DNA from: Methylocella sp.
Lineage (GTDB): Bacteria; Pseudomonadota; Alphaproteobacteria; Rhizobiales; Beijerinckiaceae
Direction: 5' to 3'
Assembly (NCBI GenBank): GCA_037200525.1
Contig: JBBCGG010000001.1
Location: forward strand, 2,212,501 to 2,276,500
DNA length: 64,000 bases
The notes below the pieces were generated by a model. The model was not told the DNA's origin. It worked only from the letters and a program-made list of their open reading frames with translations, and did no database searches. Shown here one piece after another: positions 56,186-64,000 of the stretch; position 1 is the first letter of the stretch; the number at the start of each line of letters is the position of its first letter. The translations under genes were made by a program, and so were the position numbers.

Positions 56186-57591
56186 ATGCCGAAATTAGAA
56201 CATTTTGATGTCGTCATCCTTGGCAGCGGCCAGGGTGGCAAACTACTTGCCTGGCATCTGGCGCGATCCGGGAAAAAGGTTGCCGTTGTTGAGCGCCGTT
56301 GGGTCGGCGGCTCGTGCCCGGCCGTGGCCTGTCTGCCATCCAAGAACGTACTCTGGAGCGCGCGGATCGCCCATCTTGTGCGGACCGGAGCCCATTTCGG
56401 AACGCTCGTCGACGCTTTCAAAACCGATATGCGCGCGGTGAGTCGCCGCAAGCGGGACATGATCGATCGAGAAGTGTCGGCGCATCTGAAAGCTTATCGC
56501 GAAAGCGGAGCCGAGCTGATCATGGGCCGCGGTCATTTCGTGGGCGCGAAAACTATCGAGGCCGCCCTTAATGACGGAGGCCAGCGCCTGCTCGCTGGCA
56601 ACGAGATCGTCGTGAATGTTGGCACGCACGCTGCTATTCCAGACGTCCAGGGCTTGCAGGATGCCCGTCCGCTTACCCACATCGAGGCGCTGGAGCTCGA
56701 TGACCTGCCGCCGCATTTGATCGTGTTTGGCGGCGGCTATACTGGCATTGAAATGGCGCAGGCTTATCGCCGCTTCGGCAGTCACGTCACAATTATCGAG
56801 CCCGGGCGGCAGCTCATGGGGCGCGAAGATGCCGATGTGGCGGAGGCGATCGGTGGGATTCTAAGCAGCGAAGGCGTCGAAATCCTTCGGAACGCCAAGC
56901 CGCTTAGCGTCCATGGAATGTCCGGCGACGCAGTGACGGTCACGGTCATGACCGAAGTCGGAGAACGCAAGATCGAAGGCAGTCATCTGCTCGTGGCGAC
57001 CGGCCGGATCGCGAACACCGCTGATATCGGCCTCGACAAAGCCGGAATCGCGTTGGATGCGCAAGGCTTCATCGCGGTCAACGAACGGCTCGAGACGAGT
57101 GCGCCCGGCGTCTGGGCGATCGGAGAGTGCGCCGGGAGCCCTCAGTTCACACATGTGTCGGTCGATGATTTCAGGATCGTCCGGGACAATATGGCTGGCG
57201 GCAATCGCGGAACGAAGGGTCGCCTAGTTCCTCATGTCATGTTCACCGATCCGCCGCTCGCGCACGTGGGCTTATCTGAACGCGAGGCGCAGCGCGAGGG
57301 CATTTCGGTCCGCGTTGCAAAGATGCCGATGGCCAATGTGCTCGCACGCTGGCGACCGATGAGACGGAAGGGTTTATGAAGGTGCTGGTGAGCGCCAAGG
57401 ATGACCGGATCCTCGGTTTCACGATGATCGGCTCGGAAGCGGGCGAGGTGATGACAATTGTCCAGACGGCGATGCTCGCTGACCTGCCCTATAGCAGGTT
57501 GCGGGAGGCCGCTATCACGCACCTCACTGTCGCCGAGGGCTTGGGTCCGCTGTTCGGAAGCGTGCCGGCGCGAGCCATCGAAGCTGCCTGA
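56186..57591 (+). pseudogene. Pyridine nucleotide-disulphide reductase (mercuric reductase-like), frameshifted
   Basis: From ATG 56186 (AAAGGAAA upstream) the frame reads FDVVILGSGQGGKLLAWHL (FAD), GGSCPAVACLPSKN (CxxxxC redox pair), LIVFGGGYTGIEMAQAYRRFG (NAD) and VWAIGECAGSPQFTHVSVDDFRIV. At about 57343 a C is lost (CTCGCACG for CTCCGCACG) and the C-terminal dimerisation domain continues in another frame (FMKVLVSAKDDRILGFTMIG ... HLTVAEGLGPLF) to 57591. Restored length is about 468. Resembles MerA without its metal domains. Confidence 0.9.
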
Positions 57592-58330
57592 TATTGAACC
57601 GCCCCGATCAGATGATCGTTTGATTGGGCGCTGCTTGGAGCGTCGGACCGACCGAACAGCCGGAATTGTGAAGGCTCTTGGATGCCGTGAGGCATCCGAA
57701 AACCGCCGATGTGCCGAATATAGCAGCGGCTCCGCACGAAGCGCATTGACCGCCCGTTGGATGCGCGGATCGCCAACATCGTTCGGCGGGGCGGAGGCGA
57801 CCGCGAACGGAACGTAGTTGGCTTGTTTGTGCGCTCCGCCAACCGACGCGCGCCACGCTCGCCAATGGCTTGCGTCCATTTTAAAAACGGGCTGTCGCTG
57901 CGGGGGCCATTGCAACGCGTTTGACGCCAGAATCAACTAACCGTGCGACCGGACCACTAATCGCGGTCAGTCCATTTTGCCCTGCATGTTGCGTTCGTAG
58001 CCAATCACGTCGAGCTCGTAATCCTGTCGTAACGACTGTCACCTAACTTCGCCTGCGTGAAATTATCACATCAGGGGTTCGTGAAAGTCAAATGCGTTTC
58101 TTGCCGCCGCCATATTAATAAAGTGTGCGGAGATCCTCCGCTTATCCTCGAACTCTTCCGCTCGATCATCGGCAGCTTCTGCGGGAACGGCAAATATGTA
58201 GCGCAAGAGATGATCGATGAATGTTTGCGCGTCGGCTCGTGGTGGCGAACCTGAATCCGGCGAAGGTTTCCGGCGCTCTCTAGTTCTGCGCTCGGCGCCT
58301 CATCAATGACTCCCAGATCAGAAGAAACAA
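57592..58330. other. Intergenic, no gene recognised
   Basis: About 740 bp after the flavoprotein pseudogene. Short frames exist on both strands but none has recognisable similarity. The promoter of the flavoenzyme at 58331 should be near the right end. Confidence 0.5.
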
Positions 58331-59518
58331 ATGACGACCAGTTATGAAACGCAATCAAAGACGCCCATAGATCCGGTTATGGCCGCCAAGCAACTTATCC
58401 CGCTTATTCTCGCGAGACGCGACAAGGCTGAGCGGATCCGGCGCGTTCCGGCCGACGTAACAACGGCTCTTGCGGATGCCGGGCTGTTACAAATGTATCT
58501 TCCGCGTTCGATGGGAGGCCCGGAGCTATCGCCGCTGACGGCGTTCGAGGCGATCGAGACGTTGTCCAGAGCCGACGGCGCCATCGGTTGGTGCGCCATG
58601 ATCTCTTCCGACCTATCGCTTTTTATGGGTTGGCTTCCGGCGGATGTTGGCCGCCAGATGTGTGGAGACCCCGCTGATTTGCGCGTCGCCGGCTCTCTGA
58701 GACCGCAGGGGCGTGCGCATATAGTCGAGGGTGGCTATCGCGTTCGGGGGCGCTGGAATTTCGCCAGCGGCGTCGATCATGCGAATTGGCTATATTGCCC
58801 GTGCATGGTGATGGATGGAGACGAACCCCAATTGAACGAGGCGGGGATGCCGCGGGTTATGAGCATGTGGATTCGATCCGACGAAGCGACGATCGAGGAT
58901 ACCTGGACGGCGATCGGCATGCGCGGCACGGGCAGCAATGATTTCGTCGTTCACGATATTTTCGCGCCCGCCGCTCGCGCCTTTTCCCTAAACGGTCCAT
59001 CATGTGAAAGAGGCCCCCTCTACAATTCTAGACTGCAATTGACGGCGGTGTGGACTGCTACCGTCGCAAATGCGCTTGGCATAGCGCGGGGCGCCATAGA
59101 CTCGTTCATCGAATTAGCTGCGGAGACGAGTTCAACGAGTTCCAGTTCCGTTTTGCGAGATCGACCCCTCGTGCAAACGCGTGTGGCTGAGGCGGAGGCC
59201 ATTCTCGGAGCTGCTCGCGCCTATGTTGTCGACTCAGTCGGCAGCGCGTGGGCGGCGATTTGCGATGGAGCGCTTGATCCAAGCCATGCTATTGCGAGAG
59301 CGCGTCTCGCCATCGTCCACGGCATGCATGAGGCGGTTCGTTCGGTCGATCTGGTATTCCACGCGGCGGGAACAAACGCAATCTACAGCCTGAATCCATT
59401 GGAGCGGTATTTTAGGGATATCCATGTCACCGTTCAGCATGGCGCCGCGCTTCCGGCGCAATATGAATCCGCCGGCAAAGCCCTGATGGGTTTGCGTCCG
59501 ACCGAACGAGGCTGGTGA
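58331..59518 (+). CDS. Acyl-CoA-dehydrogenase-fold flavoprotein (flavin-dependent monooxygenase-like)
   Basis: A 395-residue protein. N-terminal helices (VPADVTTALADAGLLQMYLPRSMGGPELSPLTAFEAIETL), middle beta-domain (VEGGYRVRGRWNFASGVDHANWLYCPCMV, DTWTAIGMRGTGSNDFVVHDIFAP) and C-terminal helices with HAAGTNAIYSLNPLERYFRDIHVTVQHG. The GRWNFASG and DIHV motifs are typical of HpaB/HsaA/DszC-type enzymes, which use reduced flavin and oxygen on aromatic or heterocyclic substrates. No reductase partner is adjacent. Single gene. Confidence 0.88.
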   Translation: MTTSYETQSKTPIDPVMAAKQLIPLILARRDKAERIRRVPADVTTALADAGLLQMYLPRSMGGPELSPLTAFEAIETLSRADGAIGWCAMISSDLSLFMGWLPADVGRQMCGDPADLRVAGSLRPQGRAHIVEGGYRVRGRWNFASGVDHANWLYCPCMVMDGDEPQLNEAGMPRVMSMWIRSDEATIEDTWTAIGMRGTGSNDFVVHDIFAPAARAFSLNGPSCERGPLYNSRLQLTAVWTATVANALGIARGAIDSFIELAAETSSTSSSSVLRDRPLVQTRVAEAEAILGAARAYVVDSVGSAWAAICDGALDPSHAIARARLAIVHGMHEAVRSVDLVFHAAGTNAIYSLNPLERYFRDIHVTVQHGAALPAQYESAGKALMGLRPTERGW

Positions 59519-59617
59519 GGGGGCCGCAAACGTCTGGCTCATCCATAGAACCGCAGCCAGCGCCTCGAATGGGCGTCGGCGGCACAGTTGAAAGGGCAGC
59601 TTGTCGGCGAGGCCGCG

Positions 59618-59850
59618 CCCGAATGGATCGCGGCGGCCGGCGCAAGGACGGCCTATATCATCCCTGGCAACCCGTGGGGAATCGGCTTAAACGCGCGCCC
59701 GCGTTGAGATGCTTGATGCAAATCGTCTATTCGCTCAACGAAGCCAGGATCGTCATCGAAAGCAGGCAGCTTCATTGCCGCATCCACAGCCATATGGATC
59801 GCCGGGCTATAAGCCGCCTGCGCGATCTGCATCGCCGTCACCTTCCTTCT
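59618..59850 (+). pseudogene. IS3-family OrfB remnant
   Basis: The frame EWIAAAGARTAYIIPGNPWG matches the region before the catalytic Glu (GAKTAYI-PGSPWENGY), then IVYSLNEARIVIESRQLH and, in another frame, PGYKPPARS (the SLGYKPPAPE ending). Frameshifts and missing flanks show it is dead. It is a fragment of an element of the same type as the IS at 11.2 kb. Confidence 0.75.
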
Positions 59851-60190
59851 CAAAAAAATCAGTCCTGAGCGCGCTAGGTGCGTTACGACCGTCGTACGAC
59901 GGCCCGCAGCTGAAACTATACCGTAATGTCCACCCGTTATCGTCTTCCTATTGCGATGGGGGGAGGCGCGGCGGGCCCATGGATTGTTCGGTTGCTGGCC
60001 CAACATAGCTGCTGGGAATCCAAATGAGTTTCTCTTCCATCTCAATTTAAGGCCCTGGCATTTCAGTTCGCAGGCGCGCGGACTGAGAAGCTAGCAAAGC
60101 CTGATCTCTATTCGTCAACGGCGCTGGGCGGCTGCCGATGCCAACTAAGTCTGGTTGCAATCCGCTGTAATATTTATGGAGAAAAACGAC

Positions 60191-61713
60191 GTGAGCATTC
60201 TGTGCTTCATGAACAATTCCGCATGTCATCGCGCCGGCATATTGGCCTTGGCGCTGTCATTGGCCCCGTTTCTAGCCAAGCCGGCAGGCGCACAGACAAC
60301 GGGGAAATCCGTCTCGATCACGATTAAGGCGCCAAAGGTTTCCGATCCGGGTCCTCGTCCGGTGGGCAACCAGAGCATCACCGTCAATGGCGTCATCCTC
60401 AACACCGGCGTCGTCGACTTTCTCCAGCCCATGGACGCGAACGGCAACGGCGCCGGTCGGCAACTTGGGAATATCACGCCAGACCAAACGGCCGCTTGGT
60501 TTACCGCGCTTGAGGTCTTCGGCCTCCCTGCGACCGTGAACGGCGCGATCGATCCGATCACCAAAAATCCGTCGATAGTTGGATTGGGACCCGCTTTCAA
60601 CGGCAACAGTTGCTTCATGTGCCACTCTTTCCCCACGATCGGCGGCAGCAGCCCCCCCGTCAATCCGCAAGTCGCCGTCGCAACCGCCAGCGGCGCGCGG
60701 AACTCTCAACCCCCATTCATCGTCTTGAACGGTCCCCGCTCTTAAGCATTCGGGGTAGGAGCGATGCGCCCGCGGGTTGCACTCTTGCGCAGCCCGACTT
60801 CAAAACGGAGCTTAGTCGAAACAATATCGTATTCCGCATCCCTCCGCCGACTTTTGGCGTAGGGTACATCGAAAACACTTCGGATGAGATGCTCCGGTTT
60901 AGTTTCGAATCAACTTCGTCGCAAAGAGCGGCCCTCGGCATTGCCGGCCACTTCAACACGAATGGAAATGACCAGACCATCACCCGTTTTGGTTGGAAGG
61001 CGCAGGACAAGTCATTGCTGCTGTTTGCGGGCGAGGCCGCAAACGTCGAGATGGGCGTGACTAATGAGCTTTTCCCTAATGAACGGAACCCATCGACCGC
61101 TTGCGATGTTCACGAATTGCCCGAAGACACGACCAACATCGTCTCTTCCACCGAGCTCGGAGCCAACAACGCTGGCGACGACACAGCGGTCGTTTCCTCC
61201 GACATCACCGATTTCGGGATCTTCATGCGGCTCAACGCCGCTCCCAGCCAATGCGCGTTCGACAGCGGCGTCAGCAGCACCGGCGCGGCTCTCTGTACGC
61301 CGCTGACCAGCAGCAGGAACGCCGCGAGCATCGATGATGGCCACCAGCGTTTTAGATCGGTCGGATGCGGTCTATGTCACTCTGAGACCCTGAAGACGGG
61401 ACCCTCGCCGTTCGCGTCTCTCAGCAACGCGACGTACCATCCCTTTTCAGACTTTGCGGTGCATAACATGGGCAAAAACCTCGCCGACGGCGTGGTTCAG
61501 GGCGCCGCCTCGGGCGATGAGTTTCGGACTGCGCCGCTTTGGGGCATCGGCCAGAGAGCATTTTTCCTACACGATGGCCGGACAAACGATCTGTTGAGCG
61601 CTATCGCCGCGCATATGAGCCCGGGTTCCGAGGCAAATGCCGTGATCAATAACTTTAATGTCCTGACGGATGCCCAAAAGCAGGATGTTCTGAACTATCT
61701 GCGCTCGCTCTGA
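60191..61713 (+). pseudogene. Di-haem oxidoreductase (DHOR/DUF1111, thiol oxidoreductase-like), frameshifted
   Basis: GTG 60191 has GGAGAAA upstream. The first frame has a signal peptide (AGILALALSLAPFLAKPAGAQ) and the first haem site FNGNSCFMCHSFP, ending at 60745. Near 60735-60765 the frame changes and about 25 residues are missing; the second frame continues GRSDAPAGCTLAQPDFKTELSRNNIVFRIPPPTFG, FGWKAQDKSLLLFAGEAANVEMGVTNELFPNE, a second haem site SVGCGLCHSETL and ends HMSPGSEANAVI...LNYLRSL. The family is a periplasmic di-haem cytochrome c peroxidase relative. Not functional without both halves joined. Confidence 0.88.
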
Positions 61714-61757
61714 CCCGGCGGAAGCGGGAAGCTAGCGCGATCTTCATCCGCCCTTAT

Positions 61758-61782
61758 AGCCCGGCCTAGCGCCGGGCTTTTT
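61758..61782 (+). terminator. Rho-independent terminator after the di-haem gene
   Basis: AGCCCGGC, 5-base loop, GCCGGGCT followed by TTTTT. It lies 45 bp after the stop at 61713. Confidence 0.85.
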
Positions 61783-62000
61783 CGTGGGCGGATGGGACCC
61801 CGCGCGCCTCTGCCGGAAGCGCTGATTGGTTATCGTCCGGCCATCCGCGAGCTTAATCTTGGGAATAATTATTCGTAGTATCCCTCAGCGGTCCCGGATG
61901 TAGAGCGCTGGATTGTAAGGAGCAGCGCGGCTAACGGGCGGCGGGAAAGGCTCTTTATCTGAACGGGGAGCGGCGCCATATCTGGGCGGGGAGGAGCGCC

Positions 62001-62387
62001 ATGATTCGGGACTATAGCGACCACGCGGCCAACGAGCGGACATTTCTTGCCTGGGTGCGCACCGGCATCGCCGTAATCGCCTTCGGATTCGTCATCGAGA
62101 AATTCAATCTCTTTGTCCTGGCGATCTTAAGCTCCACGCCCGTCGATGCGGCGCATCGGCTGCGGCTCGACAAACTCTCGGGACCGCTCGGCCGCTACGG
62201 CGGCCCAGCTCTTATCTTTCTTGGCCTCGCGCTTGTCGTCGTAGCAACTGCGCGCTTCATCCGCACCGGGCAGCTGCTCGATGACCCCGCCATGCATTCC
62301 GCCGGCAGCGTACGCGCTGAGCTGGCCTTAGCGGTGCTGTTAGTGTTGGTTGTCGCGGGTTTAAGCGTTTATCTCATCCTTGGATAA
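62001..62387 (+). CDS. DUF202 family membrane protein (YidH-like)
   Basis: A 128-residue protein with GGGAGGAGCGCC before ATG. It starts DYSDHAANERTFLAWVRTGIAVIAFGFVIEKFN, the DUF202 signature (ANERTFLAWVRT), and has three membrane segments with ALIFLGLALVVVATARFI and LALAVLLVLVVAGLSVYLIL. Function unknown; related proteins are small inner-membrane proteins. Confidence 0.93.
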   Translation: MIRDYSDHAANERTFLAWVRTGIAVIAFGFVIEKFNLFVLAILSSTPVDAAHRLRLDKLSGPLGRYGGPALIFLGLALVVVATARFIRTGQLLDDPAMHSAGSVRAELALAVLLVLVVAGLSVYLILG

Positions 62388-62483
62388 ATGTGACGAAACG
62401 AACGATCGGCGCGCCGTGCGCGACGGCATTGTTTAGGAGCAAGTCTGCGCCATCGCATCTGACGCCGTGCTCGCGCTGCGGGC

Positions 62484-62861
62484 TGTCCATATCCAGATGC
62501 GCTGTTTGGTTACGTTGCAGAGCAGCTGAACCAGTTTGAACTCGCTTATCTCCACGTCATCGAGCCGCGCGTGAAGGGCAATGTGGTCATCGCCGAAGGG
62601 CAGCGGCCTATCGGCGCCCAGCAATTACGCAAAATATTCAAAGGCAAGATCACCGCCGCTGGCGGCTTCGAACCGGATAGCGCGGAAGCGGTCATTGAAA
62701 AGGGGGACGCTGATCTGGTTGCGTTCGGACGTCACTTCGTTGCAAATCCCGATTTGCCGAAGCGCATCAAGCTGAGAGCGCCGCTTACCAAATATGACCG
62801 CGATACGTTCTATACCTTCGACGCTCGCGGATACACTGATTACCCATTCTACAACGACTGA
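62484..62861 (+). pseudogene. Old yellow enzyme (NemA-type alkene reductase), C-terminal fragment
   Basis: The frame PDALFGYVAEQLNQFELAYLHVIEP, GQRPIGAQQLRKIFKGKITAAGGFEPDSAEAVIEKGDADLVAFGRHFVANPDLPKRI ends as in NemA. These give the FMN phosphate site (AAGGF, FGRHFVANPDLP). The first two thirds of the TIM barrel are absent and the sequence upstream is unrelated, so it is a truncated remnant. Confidence 0.82.
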
Positions 62862-63186
62862 GCGACCGACGGTCGCTTTGGAGGAGCGATAATCGCGATC
62901 TACGAATGATCGAATTGGCGCAGTTGGTCCCTATCATTCCATTGAGCGCCCGCCTTGTCCTCGGAACGCTTTGTGCAGTTTGCCTAACAACGTTTGTAAA
63001 GTCGCACATTGGTAGGATTTAGACGTCTGCCATAGCTGGTACAGATTGGCGCGACGTGCTTGAATGCCTCTCGGTGGTCGGGCGGGGCTGCCACTGAAGT
63101 CGGCATCGACCATTCTACCTTTCCCGTCCAGACCTCCAAAATAGGCTGCTTGATCTCGTTCGCACTATCGAAGGGAGGCTCTCCGT

Positions 63187-63709
63187 ATGAGGCGGATAGT
63201 TTCCGTGCTCGTTGCAGTAGCAGTGATCGCCGGCGTGGTCCCCTACGCGGCCCCGGCGTCTGGACAATCCGATGGAGAGGCCGCCCCGATCTTCGGAGTC
63301 AAAATTCCCCCCGGATACCGCGATTGGAGATTGATCTCCGTGGCTCACGAAGAAGGCAACCTCAACGATTTGCGCGCCATTCTGGGTAATGACGTAGCGA
63401 TCAACGCCTACAGGGAGGGGAGGCTTCCGTTCCCGGACGGCGCGATCATTGCCCGACTCGCCTGGAGTCATATCCCGTCGGAGGAAAACAATAAAGTCTT
63501 TGGCCGCTCCCAATCTTTCGTGGCCGGGGCCCCTACGAACGTTCAGTTTATGGTCAAGGACTCAAAAGAATACGCCTCAACCCGGGGGTTGGGGGTTCGC
63601 TCAATTTAGCGAAGGCAAACCCGCCGATGAGGGGGTGCACAATACCTGTTTTTCCTGCCATGAGCCCGTCAAAGCTCGCGACTTCGTCTTCACTCGTTAT
63701 GCGCCTTAA
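63187..63709 (+). pseudogene. Cytochrome P460 family protein, frameshifted
   Basis: ATG 63187 has GGGAGG upstream. Signal peptide VSVLVAVAVIAGVVPYAAPASGQ, then GYRDWRLISVAHEEGNLNDLRAILGNDVAINAYREG and SQSFVAGAPTNVQFMVKDSKEYAST. An extra base in the C3G5 run at 63581-63588 shifts the frame; the next frame continues GGWGFAQFSEGKPADEGVHNTCFSCHEPVKARDFVFTRYAP with the CxxCH haem site. P460 and cytochrome c'-beta relatives bind NO and detoxify hydroxylamine or NO in methanotrophs and ammonia oxidisers. Haem attachment is lost unless the frame is a sequencing error. Confidence 0.88.
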
Positions 63710-63862
63710 GGGCCGAACGTGGAGCGCGCGCATTGCGTCATAACGGAGTCTGAATTTTAAACCGTTCGCGGCAAAAATAATGGATTGATCGACGGAGACG
63801 TTCGGCTTCGTAGGGTCTTGTTAGGCCTGACTCCTATTTACGAATAGGATAATTGCCCCGCG

Positions 63863-64000
63863 TCAAAACTGCGAAGGCGGCGGCTTGCGGATCAGGGCGA
63901 CCAGCAGCAGACAGACGAACGCGCCGACAGCAGCGGCGAGAAAGCCATCGATATAGGCGAGCACCGACGCTTGCCGCGCGACGGTTTGCGCTAGCAACTG
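63863..64000 (-). CDS. MFS efflux transporter (DHA2/EmrB type), C-terminal end (5' part outside window)
   Basis: Read on the minus strand the frame runs in from the window edge: LLAQTVARQASVLAYIDGFLAAAVGAFVCLLLVALIRKPPP and stops at 63863-63865. This is the last membrane segment of EmrB-like drug/H+ antiporters (the ARQASVLAYIDGF motif is characteristic). Only 45 residues are visible. Confidence 0.75.
   Translation of the reverse strand, partial: QLLAQTVARQASVLAYIDGFLAAAVGAFVCLLLVALIRKPPPSQF

Overview
The window looks like chromosomal DNA of an alphaproteobacterium of the Hyphomicrobiales, most like the Beijerinckiaceae/Methylocystaceae group. The evidence is indirect: GC-rich DNA, Omp25-type porins ending in YKF/AKY, a FixL/FixJ-like pair, an NAD-formate dehydrogenase remnant, and many rhizobial-type IS5 and IS3 elements. 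No ribosomal RNA or other marker is present, so the species is not determined.

Layout. 1-7.9 kb is core-like: the end of mltG, rimO, four tandem outer-membrane beta-barrel genes on the minus strand, and tRNA-Ser(TGA). 7.9-12.5 kb is a graveyard downstream of the tRNA: fragments of an IS3 transposase, an SRAP peptidase, a MalY-type aminotransferase, a tyrosine integrase and a RepA-like ATPase, with one intact SDR gene, closed by an IS3-family element. 12.5-18 kb holds a truncated response regulator, two DUF302 genes, a GMC oxidoreductase, an alpha/beta hydrolase and a divergent MarR regulator. 18-25 kb mixes a decayed IS5 transposase, a LysR regulator, a peroxiredoxin-like gene, two secreted proteins of unknown function, and an aldo/keto reductase between two decayed copies of a 3-methyladenine glycosylase gene. 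25.3-31 kb is a coherent unit: ABC importer (ATPase, binding protein, permease), OsmC protein and acyl-CoA-dehydrogenase-like flavoprotein, with a divergent TetR regulator.

31-51 kb contains lipases/esterases, a formate dehydrogenase pseudogene, a PAS histidine kinase with a LuxR-type response regulator, an AraC-GST chimeric gene, a frameshifted NiCoT transporter and DUF4331 gene, a headless FAD oxidase and a wrecked SARP-type regulator. Two copies of the same 831-bp IS5-family element lie in opposite orientation at 34.2 and 50.0 kb. 51.4-57.6 kb is a plus-strand run of small redox and hydrolase genes with an HxlR regulator (DUF417 membrane protein, HxlR, two hydrolases, an MDR reductase, an SDR and a frameshifted flavoprotein reductase), plausibly a stress or detoxification cluster. 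58-64 kb has another acyl-CoA-dehydrogenase-like flavoenzyme, frameshifted di-haem peroxidase and cytochrome P460 genes, a DUF202 membrane protein, a truncated old yellow enzyme and the end of an MFS efflux gene.

The dominant theme is gene decay and IS-driven rearrangement. At least six otherwise well-conserved genes carry a small frameshift, and several junctions join halves of unrelated genes. No CRISPR array or complete phage was seen. The strongest candidates for new biology are the AraC-GST fusion, the ABC/OsmC/acyl-CoA-dehydrogenase operon and the unknown secreted pair at 20.8-22.6 kb.
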